Assembly: GCF_030398385.1 (NCBI RefSeq) | Contig: NZ_JAOAOQ010000001.1 | Coordinates: 258,441-322,440, forward strand | Reading direction: 5' to 3' | Length of the DNA stretch: 64,000 nucleotides | Source of the DNA: Aquibium sp. ELW1220 | GTDB lineage: Bacteria; Pseudomonadota; Alphaproteobacteria; Rhizobiales; Rhizobiaceae | Shown here: one piece after another, positions 46,571 to 55,299 of the stretch | How positions within the stretch are numbered: position 1 is the stretch's first letter | Layout of the letters: each line of letters opens with the position of its first letter | The notes under the pieces: model-generated | The model's input: the letters and a program-made list of their open reading frames with translations, nothing else | Databases searched by the model: none | Told to the model about the DNA's origin: nothing | Made by a program: the position numbers and the translations under genes

Positions 46571-46622
46571 CATATAGGGACGAAAATGGTGCAGTGCAAC
46601 ATAGACTAATGGTGCATCGCAC
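46571..46622 (-). promoter_or_regulatory. Phasin promoter with two PhaR-like sites
   Basis: The minus strand has TTGCAC, 17 bases, TATATG (46571-46599). TGCAGTGCA (46590-46598) overlaps the -35 box, and GTGC-ATC-GCAC (46612-46622) lies 14 bases upstream. PhaR of related bacteria binds TGC-N3-GCA sites at phasin genes. Confidence 0.65.
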
Positions 46623-46772
46623 AAAGGCTGGTACAGGACGCAGGACCGCATCCGCGCGCCCGACCGTCCGGACTGCCGCAACGCAATCTCCCCTGTCCCG
46701 TTGCGGGGACTGGCGCCTGGCGCCAGGCCGACCGATATCAGGGCGGTCGACCGATCCAACCGGAGCCGAGGC

Positions 46773-48080
46773 ATGGCAGGGACAGACGAAAGGCGCGGAG
46801 CGGCATCGCGCCCGGCAGCGATGACCGCGGAGGATGCGGCCAAGCAGGCCTCGCTCAACCGCATCAAGGCGATCGCCACCGGCGCGCTGGTGGCCTGCAT
46901 CGCCGTCTATGCGGTGGCGACCATCTTCAAGAGCCAGTACCCGGCGCTGGCCTTCGTGGCCGCCTTCGCCGAGGCGGCTGCGATCGGCGGCATCGCCGAC
47001 TGGTATGCCGTGGTGGCGCTGTTTCGCCGGCCGCTCGGCCTGCCGATCCCGCACACGGCGATCATCCCCGCCAACCAGAGCCGGATCGCCGACAATCTCG
47101 GCCGCTTCATCGAGGTCAACTTCCTTGCCTCCGGTCCGGTGCGCGACAAGCTGGGCGAGGTGGATTTCGCCGCTCTGGTGGCCGACTGGCTGTCGGAGCC
47201 GCGCCGCGCCGAAGCCCTGTCCGGTTTCGTCGGCAAGCTGGTGCCGCAGGCGGTGAAGGCGATCGGCGATTCGGGCCTGAAGGACTTCGCGGGCCAGCGA
47301 TTCGCCGAGCAGATCGACAAGGTGAAGATCGCGCCGCTGGCCGCCGACCTGCTCGCCTCCTTCACCCATGACCGGCGCCACCAGCGCCTCTTCGACGAAC
47401 TGATCCGCACGCTGGGCAAGCTCCTCAACGACGAGCAGGCGCTGGCCATGATGCGCGACAGGATCCGGGACGAATTGCCCTCGCTCGCCCGCTTCTTCCG
47501 CGCCGACGCCTATCTCCTGAAGCGCATCGTTTCCTCGGCAGGCTCGCTGCTGGAGGAGGTGCGGGCCGACCCCGACCACCCGCTGCGGGCGGAGTTCGAC
47601 GGCTTCGTCGCCGGCTTCATCGACAAGCTGCGTCAGTCCCCCGATTATGCCGAGCGGGCGGAAAAGCTGAAGCGCGACTTTCTCGCCCGCCCCGAACTCG
47701 CCAACATGGTGGCCAGCATGTGGGAGAGCCTCGGCGCCTTCGTGGAGCAGGACGCGCAGTCGCCCGATTCGGCGATACGCAGCCACCTGGCCGGCCTGTT
47801 CGTCGACATCGGCCGCCAGCTCTCGGAGGATCCCCAGGTGCGCGCCGACATGAACCAGGGCTTCGTCGTGGCGCTGGCCGCCTTCGTCGAACGCCAGAAG
47901 AGTGGCGTTTCGGCCTTCATCGCCGACCAGGTCAAGGGCTGGGACCTCGGCCAGCTGACCCACCTGGTCGAACTCAATGTCGGCCGCGACCTCCAATACA
48001 TCCGTTTCAACGGCATGATCATCGGCGGCATCGCCGGCCTTCTGCTGCACACCGGCAGCGTGCTGCTGCTGGGGGAATGA
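46773..48080 (+). CDS. DUF445 family membrane protein (YjiN-like)
   Basis: 435 residues. Two hydrophobic segments at the N-terminus (IATGALVACIAVYAVATIF and LAFVAAFAEAAAIGGIADWYAVVALF), a long helical part with repeated acidic/Leu patterns, and one C-terminal segment (GMIIGGIAGLLLHTGSVLLL). The GGIADWYAVVALFRRPLGLPIPHTAIIP block (spanning residues 75-102) is diagnostic of DUF445. The function is unknown. The ATG is preceded by GGAG at nine bases. Confidence 0.88.
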   Translation: MAGTDERRGAASRPAAMTAEDAAKQASLNRIKAIATGALVACIAVYAVATIFKSQYPALAFVAAFAEAAAIGGIADWYAVVALFRRPLGLPIPHTAIIPANQSRIADNLGRFIEVNFLASGPVRDKLGEVDFAALVADWLSEPRRAEALSGFVGKLVPQAVKAIGDSGLKDFAGQRFAEQIDKVKIAPLAADLLASFTHDRRHQRLFDELIRTLGKLLNDEQALAMMRDRIRDELPSLARFFRADAYLLKRIVSSAGSLLEEVRADPDHPLRAEFDGFVAGFIDKLRQSPDYAERAEKLKRDFLARPELANMVASMWESLGAFVEQDAQSPDSAIRSHLAGLFVDIGRQLSEDPQVRADMNQGFVVALAAFVERQKSGVSAFIADQVKGWDLGQLTHLVELNVGRDLQYIRFNGMIIGGIAGLLLHTGSVLLLGE

Positions 48081-48172
48081 CCCGCGGGCGGCTCCGCGCT
48101 TGTCCGTCCGGCGAAACACGCTACTCTCTTTCCCAACCGGACAGGATGATCCGGGCCAACGAGAGGAACATC

Positions 48173-48601
48173 ATGGCCAAGAAACCGGAAGCCGATCACT
48201 TCGTAGACATGTTCGCCGCCCTCGGGCGCGACCTGAAGATGCCGCAGGTCGACGTCGATCACATTCTCGACCATCACCGGAAGAACCTCGAGGCGCTGGA
48301 GAAGGCCTCGCGCTCGGCGGCCAGCGGCGCCACCGACGTCTTCGCCCGGCAGCGCGAGATCCTCGAGCAGACGCTGGGCGAGGTGCGCGACATGGCCGCC
48401 AAGATGGTGGTGCCCGGCACGCCGAAGGAACTGATGGACCGCCAGGCCGATCTCGCCAAGCGGTCCTTCGAGACGGCGGTGAAGAACGCCTCCGACATCG
48501 GCGAGGTGATCAGCCGCTCCTCCACCGAGGCGATCGAGATTCTGCGCGGCCGCATCAAGGACGCGATGGAGGAAATGCAGAAGGGGATCATCCGGAAGTA
48601 G
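48173..48601 (+). CDS. Phasin-like protein
   Basis: 142 residues, helical and charged: DMFAALGRDLKMPQVDVDHIL, RQREILEQTLGEVRDMAAKM, DRQADLAKRSFETAVKNASDIGEVI. This is the pattern of the shorter phasin (TIGR01841-type) proteins. GAGAGG precedes the ATG by about seven bases. It lies 92 bases after DUF445, possibly on the same transcript, and is the second phasin-family gene in the region. Confidence 0.82.
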   Translation: MAKKPEADHFVDMFAALGRDLKMPQVDVDHILDHHRKNLEALEKASRSAASGATDVFARQREILEQTLGEVRDMAAKMVVPGTPKELMDRQADLAKRSFETAVKNASDIGEVISRSSTEAIEILRGRIKDAMEEMQKGIIRK

Positions 48602-48654
48602 CCGATCGTCCGGAAGGCAGACCAGGCGCGGCGGCCTGCCGCGCTCTCTGCAGC

Positions 48655-49242
48655 TCAGCGGTCGTGCATGCCCTTGCCGGCGAGGATGCGCGGCGCCGCC
48701 TTCTCGATGCGCGACCTGCGCGTGGCCGGCTGTTTCGGCTGTGAGAAGTGCAGGATCCAGCCCCGCCGCCGTCCGGGCGTCAGAGCCTCGAAGGCGGCGC
48801 GCAGGTCGGGCGCGGCGTCCAGCATCGCCGTCAGCTCCTCCGGCGGGTTGAGATCGTCCTTGGGAAGATCGACCTTCAGCCCCGCCTCCTCGATGGCGAT
48901 CGCCTCGGCGAGATAGGCCCGGATCACGTCCTCGTGCCGCTCGACCTCGGCGACGCTGCTGAAGTTCAGCGTCCGTGAAGAGCGCGAGTTCTCGCCCGGC
49001 GCCACCAGCAGACCCTTCGGGTCCTTCAGCAGCACGCCCTTGAAGAAGCCGAGCCGGCACTCCTCCTTGAAGCCCCAGAGCAACGCGACGTTGGCGCCAC
49101 CCGCGGTGTAGCAGGGAGATCGCCATTTCCATTCCTCAGACAGCCCGCCGTCGAGCAGGATCGCCCGCAGCGCGGCGAGTTCCGCGCGCCACAGCGGTGC
49201 TTCGGCGAAGAAGGCTTCGATGCGGGGATCGGGCTGGGACAT
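48655..49242 (-). CDS. YdeI/DUF1801 family protein
   Basis: 195 residues. The N-terminal DUF1801 part has LRAILLDGGLSEEWKWRSPCY and NVALLWGFKEECRLGFFKG; the C-terminal bacteriocin-protection (OmdA/YdeI) part has FEALTPGRRRGWILHFSQPKQPATRRSRIEK (split over residues 150-180). Members help cells resist some peptides in Bacillus and Salmonella, but the biochemical role is unknown. Stand-alone gene. Confidence 0.88.
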   Translation of the reverse strand: MSQPDPRIEAFFAEAPLWRAELAALRAILLDGGLSEEWKWRSPCYTAGGANVALLWGFKEECRLGFFKGVLLKDPKGLLVAPGENSRSSRTLNFSSVAEVERHEDVIRAYLAEAIAIEEAGLKVDLPKDDLNPPEELTAMLDAAPDLRAAFEALTPGRRRGWILHFSQPKQPATRRSRIEKAAPRILAGKGMHDR

Positions 49243-49958
49243 GGGCTTCTCCTCGGGAATGGCGTCCCGGAGAGTTTGCCGCAGCCTGCTGCCGCGGTCT
49301 ACGGCCGGAGCGAAGCCTTCATCGGCGACCGGCGCGGGTGGTTCGGATGCCGCGGGGTGGCAACGCGGGAACGGCCTACCGAATTCGGCCGACGGGCGCG
49401 GCAGCCCGAAGGGCGGGATCGCGCAAACCTGGACGGTTTACCGAATTCGGGCGAAGGGCGCGGGCATATCGGCTGCTGCGGGAGGAAATAAGGGGACGTC
49501 GCGAAGCGACGACGGAGAGGGGGACGCGGCAGAGGCGGCGACGACGGGAGCAGTCTCTCCACGGCCCTCATCCTGAGGCGCGAGCCCGCAAGTCGGTGGG
49601 TAGGCAAGCATGTCCTTCGGCGGGCGAGCCTCGAAGGACGCACGACGTTGCCGCCGCGGGCTTCGAGGCATTGCTGCAGGGGCGTGGTGCGTCCTTCGAG
49701 GCTCGCTCCGCTCGCACCTCAGGATGAGGATCGTCGGTGGCCTGTGCTTCGGCAAGAGGACGCGGGGCGGGCTGCGCCTCGGGAAGAGGACGGGGGCGGG
49801 CTGCGCCACAGGATGAGGACCCTTGGCGGGCCTCGCTACTCGCTCGGGATGAGCACCATAGGCGGGTCTGGCGATCCAGTCAGGATGAGCACGGTCGGCG
49901 AGCCGGGCCGCCCCAGGACGACCTTCGGCTGCCCGCGTCACCCGGCGCGGGCCATCCG
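49243..49958. repeat. 716-base noncoding region with several repeat types
   Basis: No gene is supported. Two half copies of the palindromic element occur in direct order: 49364-49387 (GCGGGAACGGCCTACC followed by GAATTCGG) and 49429-49450 (GGACGGTTTACCGAATTCGG). GGCGGGCGAGCCTCGAAGGACG near 49619 also occurs near 15778. CCTTCGAGGCTCGCT..CTCAGGATGAGG near 49692 is a common Rhizobiales intergenic repeat, and GGATGAG is repeated several times between 49723 and 49890. Confidence 0.65.
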
Positions 49959-50420
49959 CTACGGATAGCGGGCGAAGATCTCGGTCGTGCCGTCGCGCCG
50001 GACCAGCAGGACGTCGTAGGGGTCGGCATCCGGGCCGGGTTCGCCCATGCCGGGCGAGCCGTAGGGCATGTCGGGGACCGAGAGCCCGATCGCTTCCGGG
50101 CGCTGCTCGAGCAGGCGGCGGACTTCGCGAGCCGGCACGTGGCCCTCGATCACGTAGCCCTCGACGAAGGCGGTGTGGCAGGAGGTCTGGCCCGGCCGCA
50201 GGCCCGCCTCGGCCTTGCGGCTCATCAGCGTCGCCATCGGCAGGTCGCGGGCCGAAACGTCGAAGCCGTTCCCGGCCATGTATTCGACCCAGGCATGGCA
50301 GCAGCCGCAGCTCGCCGTCTTCAGCACCTCGATGGCGGTGGCTGCCTGCGCGGCGCCGGCGGCGAGCAAGCCCAGCGCGAAAGCCGTGCCGCGCAGGGAG
50401 AATGATCGGTTTCCGGTCAT
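49959..50420 (-). CDS. DUF411 metal-binding protein
   Basis: 153 residues. N-terminal signal peptide (GTAFALGLLAAGAAQA) then the DUF411 core with VLKTASCGCCHAWVEYM and GQTSCHTAFVEGYVIEGHVPA. The CGCC motif and the single later Cys/His suggest copper binding in the periplasm. DUF411 genes usually accompany copper resistance operons, as here after copA-cueR. Last gene of the unit, 10 bases after the small peptide. Confidence 0.88.
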   Translation of the reverse strand: MTGNRSFSLRGTAFALGLLAAGAAQAATAIEVLKTASCGCCHAWVEYMAGNGFDVSARDLPMATLMSRKAEAGLRPGQTSCHTAFVEGYVIEGHVPAREVRRLLEQRPEAIGLSVPDMPYGSPGMGEPGPDADPYDVLLVRRDGTTEIFARYP

Positions 50421-50430
50421 GGTCTGGCTC

Positions 50431-50550
50431 CTATCGGAAGAAGATGTATTTCACGAGCGCGGCGATCACGAGCACCACGATCAGCAGCATCACGAGCCCG
50501 CCGATCCCCATGCCCCACATGCCGCCGCCCGACATCATGTCGTTCATCAT
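50431..50550 (-). CDS. 39-residue Met-rich membrane peptide of copper operon
   Basis: MMNDMMSGGGMWGMGIGGLV is followed by one membrane helix (MLLIVVLVIAALVKYIF). The start codon overlaps the cueR stop, and AGGAGG lies seven bases upstream, so translation is well supported. Met-rich N-terminus could touch Cu(I); similar short proteins are seen in copper and heavy-metal operons. No function is established. Confidence 0.72.
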   Translation of the reverse strand: MMNDMMSGGGMWGMGIGGLVMLLIVVLVIAALVKYIFFR

Positions 50551-50981
50551 GGTCGTTCCTCCTTGCCGTGGCAGCCGCCGCCCGTGACGAAGGCCGCCTC
50601 GCCCGACAGGCCGTCGATGATCGGGCAGTCGGGGCGGTCGTCGCCGTGGCAGTTGGCGACGAGGTGGCGCAGCATGTCGCGCAGGCCGGCGAGTTCGGCG
50701 AGCTTGCGGTCGATCTCGGCGAGCTTGGCCTGCGCGATCGCCTTCACGTCGGCGCTCTCGCGGTCCTTGTCGTCGTAGAGCGAGAGCAGCTGGCGGCATT
50801 CCTCGACCGAGAAGCCGAGGCTGCGCGACCGCTGCAGGAAGCGCAGCTTGTGGAGGTCGGCCACCGAATAGTCGCGGTAGCCATTGTCGGTGCGGTCGGG
50901 CTTGAGGAGACCGATCTCCTCATAGTAGCGGATCGTCTTGGCCGGCAGGCCGGAGCGCTCCGCAGCGGTTCCGATGTTCAT
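50547..50981 (-). CDS. cueR: Cu(I)-responsive MerR-family regulator CueR
   Basis: 144 residues. MerR helix-turn-helix (MNIGTAAERSGLPAKTIRYYEEIGLL, split for length) and dimer helix. The metal loop keeps the CueR cysteines C111 and C119 (NCHGDDRPDCPII), the spacing specific for Cu(I)/Ag(I). The C-terminal tail with GGGCHG is an extra Cys/His. It activates the copA promoter 53529-53559. Gene lies 20 bases after copA. Confidence 0.94.
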   Translation of the reverse strand: MNIGTAAERSGLPAKTIRYYEEIGLLKPDRTDNGYRDYSVADLHKLRFLQRSRSLGFSVEECRQLLSLYDDKDRESADVKAIAQAKLAEIDRKLAELAGLRDMLRHLVANCHGDDRPDCPIIDGLSGEAAFVTGGGCHGKEERP

Positions 50982-51001
50982 GGCGTCGTCCTCCTTTCCG
51001 G

Positions 51002-53503
51002 TCAGAGTTTCAGCGAACGCAGCCTGAGCGCGTTGCCGATCACCGAGACCGATGACAGGCTCATCGCGGCGGCCGCGAACATGGGCGAGAGCAGCGTGCC
51101 GAAGACGGGATAGAGCACACCCGCAGCGATCGGCACGCCGAGCGCGTTGTAGACGAAGGCGAAGAACAGGTTCTGCTTGATGTTGCGGATCGTCGCCCGG
51201 GCGAGGCGGCGCGCCCGCACGATGCCGACGAGGTCGCCCTTCACCAGCGTGATGCCGGCACTCTCCATCGCGACATCGGCGCCCGTGCCCATGGCGATGC
51301 CGACGTCGGCGGACGCCAGTGCCGGCGCGTCGTTGACGCCGTCGCCGGCCATGGCGACCTTTGCGCCGCGGCTCTGCAGCTCGGCGATCAGCGCCTGCTT
51401 GCCTTCGGGCAGCAGGCCGGCGCGCACGTCGTCGATGCCCAGGCGAGCTGCGACCGCACGGGCGGTGCGCTCGCTGTCGCCGGTCGCCATGATGATCGAA
51501 AGCCCGCTGGCGTGCAGCGTGCGGATCGCGTCGGCGGTGGTGGCCTTGATGGCGTCGGCGACGGCGACGAGGCCGGCGGCCCGGCCGTCGAGGGCCACGA
51601 ACATCGCCGTCTTGCCGTCGCCGGCCAGCGCGTCCGCCCGGGTCGCGAGCGACGAGACATCCATGCCCGCAGCGGCCATCATGGCCGCATTGCCAAGCAG
51701 CACCCGCCGCCCGCCGACCGTGCCGGACACGCCCTTGCCGGTCGTCGCTTCGAAGTCCCCGGCCTGCGAGAGCGTGGCGCCGCGGGCCTCCGCACCGCCG
51801 ACGATCGCCTCGGCGAGCGGATGCTCAGAGCCGCGCTCGAGGCTGGCAGCGAGCGCCAGCACCTCGTCCTCGCCGAACCCGGGAGCGGCGACCACATCCG
51901 TCAGCGTCGGCTTACCTTCAGTCAGCGTGCCGGTCTTGTCGACGATCAGCGTATCGATGCCGGCAAAGCGCTCCAGCGCCTCGGCGTCGCGGATCAGGAC
52001 GCCGGCCTGCGCGCCGCGCCCGGTCGCGGTCATGATCGACATCGGCGTCGCGAGCCCGAGCGCGCAGGGGCAGGCGATGATCAGCACCGACACCGCCGAG
52101 ACGAGGCCAAAGACCATCGCCGGTTCAGGGCCGATCAGCGACCAGACGATGAAGGCGAGGATCGCCGAGGCCACGACCGCCGGCACGAACCACGCGGCGA
52201 CGCGATCGGCCATGCCCTGGATCGGCGCGCGCGAGCGCTGCGCGGTGGCCACCATGGCGACGATCCGCGACAGCACGGTGTCGGCGCCGAAGGTCTCGGC
52301 GCGCATGACCAGCGAGCCGTTGCGGTTGAGCGTGCCGCCGGTGAGCGGGGCACCTTCGGTCTTCTCGATCGGCAGCGGTTCGCCGGTGATCATGGATTCG
52401 TCGACGGAGGAACGACCCTCGGTCACGGTTCCGTCGACCGGCACGGCGTCGCCCGGACGGATGCGCAGCCGGTCGCCGGTCTTCACCTCGGCCAGCGGCA
52501 CGTCTTCCTCCGAGCCGTCGGGCGCGATGCGCCGCGCGGTCTTCGGCGCCAGGTCGAGCAGGGCGCGGATGGCCGAGCCGGTGCGCTCGCGCGCCTTCAG
52601 CTCCAGCACCTGCCCGAGGAAGACCAGCGCCACGATCACCGCAGACGCCTCGAAATAGACCGGGACGGTGCCGTGATGGCCGCGGAACTGCGGCGGAAAC
52701 AGGCCCGGCGCCAGTGTGGCGGCGACGCTGTACAGGAAGGCCGTGCCGACGCCGATGGCGATCAGCGTCCACATGTTGGGGCTGCGATGGACGAGCGACT
52801 GCCAGCCGCGATGGAAGAAGGGGATCGCCGCCCACAGCACGACCGGTGCGGCCAAGAGCATCTCGATCCAGGTGGCGGCCGGCTCGCCGATCCATCCGCG
52901 CACCGGCAGCCCGACCATCGGCCCCATGGCGATGACGAGGAGCGGCAGCGCCAGCGCGGCGCTGATGAAGAAGCGGCGCGTGAAGTCGACGAGCTCCGGA
53001 TTGGGGCCTTCCTCGCCCGTAGGCACGCCCATGGGTTCGAGCGCCATGCCGCATTTGGGGCAGGAATCCGGCTTGTCGCTGATCACCTCGGGGTGCATCG
53101 GGCAGGTGTATTTCGTGCCTTCGGGCATGGGCTCGGGGGCGGGCACGCCGGCAAGGTAGGTCTGCGGGTCGGCCTCGAACTTTTCCTTGCAGCGGGCCGA
53201 GCAGAACCAGAACTTCTGCCCTTCGTGGCGGGCGAAATGCGGTGCGTTCGCGCGGCTGACGCTCATGCCGCAGACCGGGTCGGTCGCCGTCCTGTACGCC
53301 TCCGGATCGGCAAGGAACTTGGTCCGGCAGCCCTCGCAGCAGAAGTGGATGATGTGGCCGTCGAACTCGGTGGTCGGCTTGTTCTTCGCCGGATCGACCG
53401 TCATGCCGCAGACGGGGTCGCGCAGCAGCGCGGCTGCCGCGGCGGCGCCTTTGCCCGCGCAGCAGGCGCCGTCGCCCGTGTGGTCGTGGTGATGGTGAGC
53501 CAT
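51002..53503 (-). CDS. copA: Copper-translocating P1B-type ATPase CopA with two YHS domains
   Basis: 833 residues. Exports Cu(I). Instead of classical CxxC HMA domains it has a His-rich start (MAHHHHDHTGDGACC), YHS domains at about 29-70 and 75-116, and a heavy-metal-binding domain at 131-158 (YTCPMHPEV, SCPKCGM). The actuator TGE is at 373-375, the membrane CPC at 478-480 and the phosphorylation motif DKTGT at 522-526. The ATG at 53503 is chosen because an earlier ATG (53530) lies in the -10 box. First gene of the copper operon. Confidence 0.95.
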   Translation of the reverse strand: MAHHHHDHTGDGACCAGKGAAAAAALLRDPVCGMTVDPAKNKPTTEFDGHIIHFCCEGCRTKFLADPEAYRTATDPVCGMSVSRANAPHFARHEGQKFWFCSARCKEKFEADPQTYLAGVPAPEPMPEGTKYTCPMHPEVISDKPDSCPKCGMALEPMGVPTGEEGPNPELVDFTRRFFISAALALPLLVIAMGPMVGLPVRGWIGEPAATWIEMLLAAPVVLWAAIPFFHRGWQSLVHRSPNMWTLIAIGVGTAFLYSVAATLAPGLFPPQFRGHHGTVPVYFEASAVIVALVFLGQVLELKARERTGSAIRALLDLAPKTARRIAPDGSEEDVPLAEVKTGDRLRIRPGDAVPVDGTVTEGRSSVDESMITGEPLPIEKTEGAPLTGGTLNRNGSLVMRAETFGADTVLSRIVAMVATAQRSRAPIQGMADRVAAWFVPAVVASAILAFIVWSLIGPEPAMVFGLVSAVSVLIIACPCALGLATPMSIMTATGRGAQAGVLIRDAEALERFAGIDTLIVDKTGTLTEGKPTLTDVVAAPGFGEDEVLALAASLERGSEHPLAEAIVGGAEARGATLSQAGDFEATTGKGVSGTVGGRRVLLGNAAMMAAAGMDVSSLATRADALAGDGKTAMFVALDGRAAGLVAVADAIKATTADAIRTLHASGLSIIMATGDSERTARAVAARLGIDDVRAGLLPEGKQALIAELQSRGAKVAMAGDGVNDAPALASADVGIAMGTGADVAMESAGITLVKGDLVGIVRARRLARATIRNIKQNLFFAFVYNALGVPIAAGVLYPVFGTLLSPMFAAAAMSLSSVSVIGNALRLRSLKL

Positions 53504-53528
53504 GGGGTCTCCGATCCTGTTGGTCACC

Positions 53529-53559
53529 ATGTAGTGCTTCCAGTCGCTGGAAGGTCAAG
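53529..53559 (-). promoter_or_regulatory. CueR-controlled copA promoter
   Basis: The minus strand reads TTGACC, a 19-base spacer, TACATG. The spacer holds a perfect dyad CTTCCAG-CGA-CTGGAAG (53538-53554). Overlong 19-20 base spacers with such a dyad are the hallmark of MerR/CueR promoters. The predicted start is near 53522. Confidence 0.88.
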
Positions 53560-53638
53560 GGCTGCGCCACGGATCGACAAGGTCCATTGACCGCGTCGCG
53601 CCGGCATGTCCCTCTGCGCGCCGGAGGGCCGACCGGGA

Positions 53639-54538
53639 ATGCTGACGCTCAGGCAGATCGAAGTCATTCGCGCGGTGATGGTGGCCGGCAGCATCGCCGG
53701 TGCGGCACGGCTGCTGAACGTCGCGCAGCCCGGCATCAGCCGCACGATGAAGCACCTGGAGGACCAGCTCGGAATCAAGCTCTTCCTGCGCAAGGGCGGC
53801 CGCTACGTCCCGTCGCCGGAAGCCGTCAACATCTTCGAGCAGATCCATGAGGTCCACAAGAAGATCGAGGACCTCCAGTTCACCATCGGCCAGCTGGAGC
53901 GCGGACGGGGCGTCGAGCTGTCCTTCGGCTCGGTGCCGAGCATCGCCAACGTCATGGTTCCGCGCGCGGTCGCCGAGATCAAGCGGCGCTACCCCGACAT
54001 CCGCCTCGACATCGACATCCTCAAGATCGAGGACGCCGTCGACTACGTCATGCTCGGACGCGGCGAGTTCGTGGTGATGAGCTATCGCTTCGACCACCCC
54101 TCGATCCTGTTCGAGCCGCTGGCGAAGGGGCACCTGGTCTGCATCGTCGCGCCCGACCATCCCTTCGCGTCGCGGCCCTTCGTGACAGCCCGCGAGATCG
54201 CCGCCTGCCCGCTGATCGGCATCGATCCGGCCGACCCCTATGGCGGCATCATGGCCGGCATCTTCGCGCGCGACGCTCTCGCCTACGAGATCGCCATCCG
54301 TGCCCGCTTCGGCTCCACGGTGGTGGCGCTGGTCAAGCAGAAGCTCGGCACGGCGGTGATCGACGTGTTCACGGTGGCCGACGCCGACCGCCGCGACATC
54401 GCGGTCGTTCCGATCGCCGAGGAAACGGAGTTCCAGACCTACATCGCCCGTCGCAGCGACGTCGCGCTCTCGAGCTTCGCCGAAAGCCTCGTCGCCGCGC
54501 TGCGCCGGATCATGATGGAGGCCGTGGCGCGGGCCTGA
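53639..54538 (+). CDS. LysR-family transcriptional regulator
   Basis: 299 residues. The helix-turn-helix is MLTLRQIEVIRAVMVAGSIAGAARLLNVAQPGISRTMKHLEDQLGIKLF (in two stretches); the rest is a substrate-binding domain (ELSFGSVPSIANVMVPRAV and onward). MLTLRQ is the start; eleven in-frame upstream codons are unlikely. It is divergent from copA but unlikely to act on copper. It may control the tctCBA-aroE-quiC operon 2.7 kb downstream, though two unrelated genes intervene. Confidence 0.88.
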   Translation: MLTLRQIEVIRAVMVAGSIAGAARLLNVAQPGISRTMKHLEDQLGIKLFLRKGGRYVPSPEAVNIFEQIHEVHKKIEDLQFTIGQLERGRGVELSFGSVPSIANVMVPRAVAEIKRRYPDIRLDIDILKIEDAVDYVMLGRGEFVVMSYRFDHPSILFEPLAKGHLVCIVAPDHPFASRPFVTAREIAACPLIGIDPADPYGGIMAGIFARDALAYEIAIRARFGSTVVALVKQKLGTAVIDVFTVADADRRDIAVVPIAEETEFQTYIARRSDVALSSFAESLVAALRRIMMEAVARA

Positions 54539-54591
54539 CATGCGGTTGCCGGCGGCCGCGCCATGGCGACGCCCGGACCGGAGTCGGCCGT

Positions 54592-55194
54592 CTACCCCGC
54601 CGCGACGTCATCCGGGCGGAAGACGTCCTCGATCCCCTGGGGGAGGTCCGGATCGCAGGGCTCGTAGACCAGCCTGGCGTAGGCGCGGGCGCCGTCGATG
54701 CGGATCCGAGATATCCAGCGATGCTTGGCCGCCTGGTCGAGTTCGAGGTCCGTGTGCCGGGTGGTGATGCCGGACACGATGGTGACGTCGCCGCGCAATA
54801 TGTCCCTTCGCAGGCTCGAATCGTCCAGGACGATCCTGCTTTCGGCGATCAACCGATCGGCGATCCTGTAGCCGACCAGCCGCGAAAAATTCGGCCAGAG
54901 GCGCTTCAATCCGGCGGATGTGGCCTCCAGGCGGATTCCGTCCAGATCGAAGATGGCTTCGGCGGACGACAGTCTCTCGATGAAACGGCGCTCGGTCGCA
55001 AGTTCGTCGCGGATGCCGTCGGCGATCAGATCAGTAATCTTGCGAAGGACGGCCATGGACGGACAGTCGACGCCGTTCTCCCAGCGAGAAACGGCAGCCT
55101 GCGATACATTCAAGGTTGCGGCGAGTGCACTTTGCTTGATGCCGTTGGCGCGGCGCCATCTGCGAATTCGAACTGCAAAGGAAGCGTCGTTCAT
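54592..55194 (-). CDS. XRE-family regulator with C-terminal sensor-like domain
   Basis: 200 residues. N-terminal helix-turn-helix (FAVRIRRWRRANGIKQSALAATLNVSQAAVSRWENG, in two parts) and a C-terminal domain from about residue 70 (AIFDLDGIRLEATSAGLKRLWP) that resembles PAS-like sensor domains in outline. The ligand is unknown. It is divergent from the delta-60 repeat protein with 105 bases between the starts, so it may control it. Base use matches the rest. Confidence 0.8.
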   Translation of the reverse strand: MNDASFAVRIRRWRRANGIKQSALAATLNVSQAAVSRWENGVDCPSMAVLRKITDLIADGIRDELATERRFIERLSSAEAIFDLDGIRLEATSAGLKRLWPNFSRLVGYRIADRLIAESRIVLDDSSLRRDILRGDVTIVSGITTRHTDLELDQAAKHRWISRIRIDGARAYARLVYEPCDPDLPQGIEDVFRPDDVAAG

Positions 55195-55299
55195 GGTCCG
55201 GAGATTCCGCTTATTTTCCCGTATGTTATTTGTGTCGCCTGCTGCGCCTGCCCGAAGTATCTGCCCCGACGATCCTATCGAATACGGGGACCCCCGCCA

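Noticed and set aside
51512-53590. 692-codon plus-strand frame opposite copA
   Set aside because: Antisense of CopA motifs (CPC, DKTGT); composition is Arg/His/Asp-rich.
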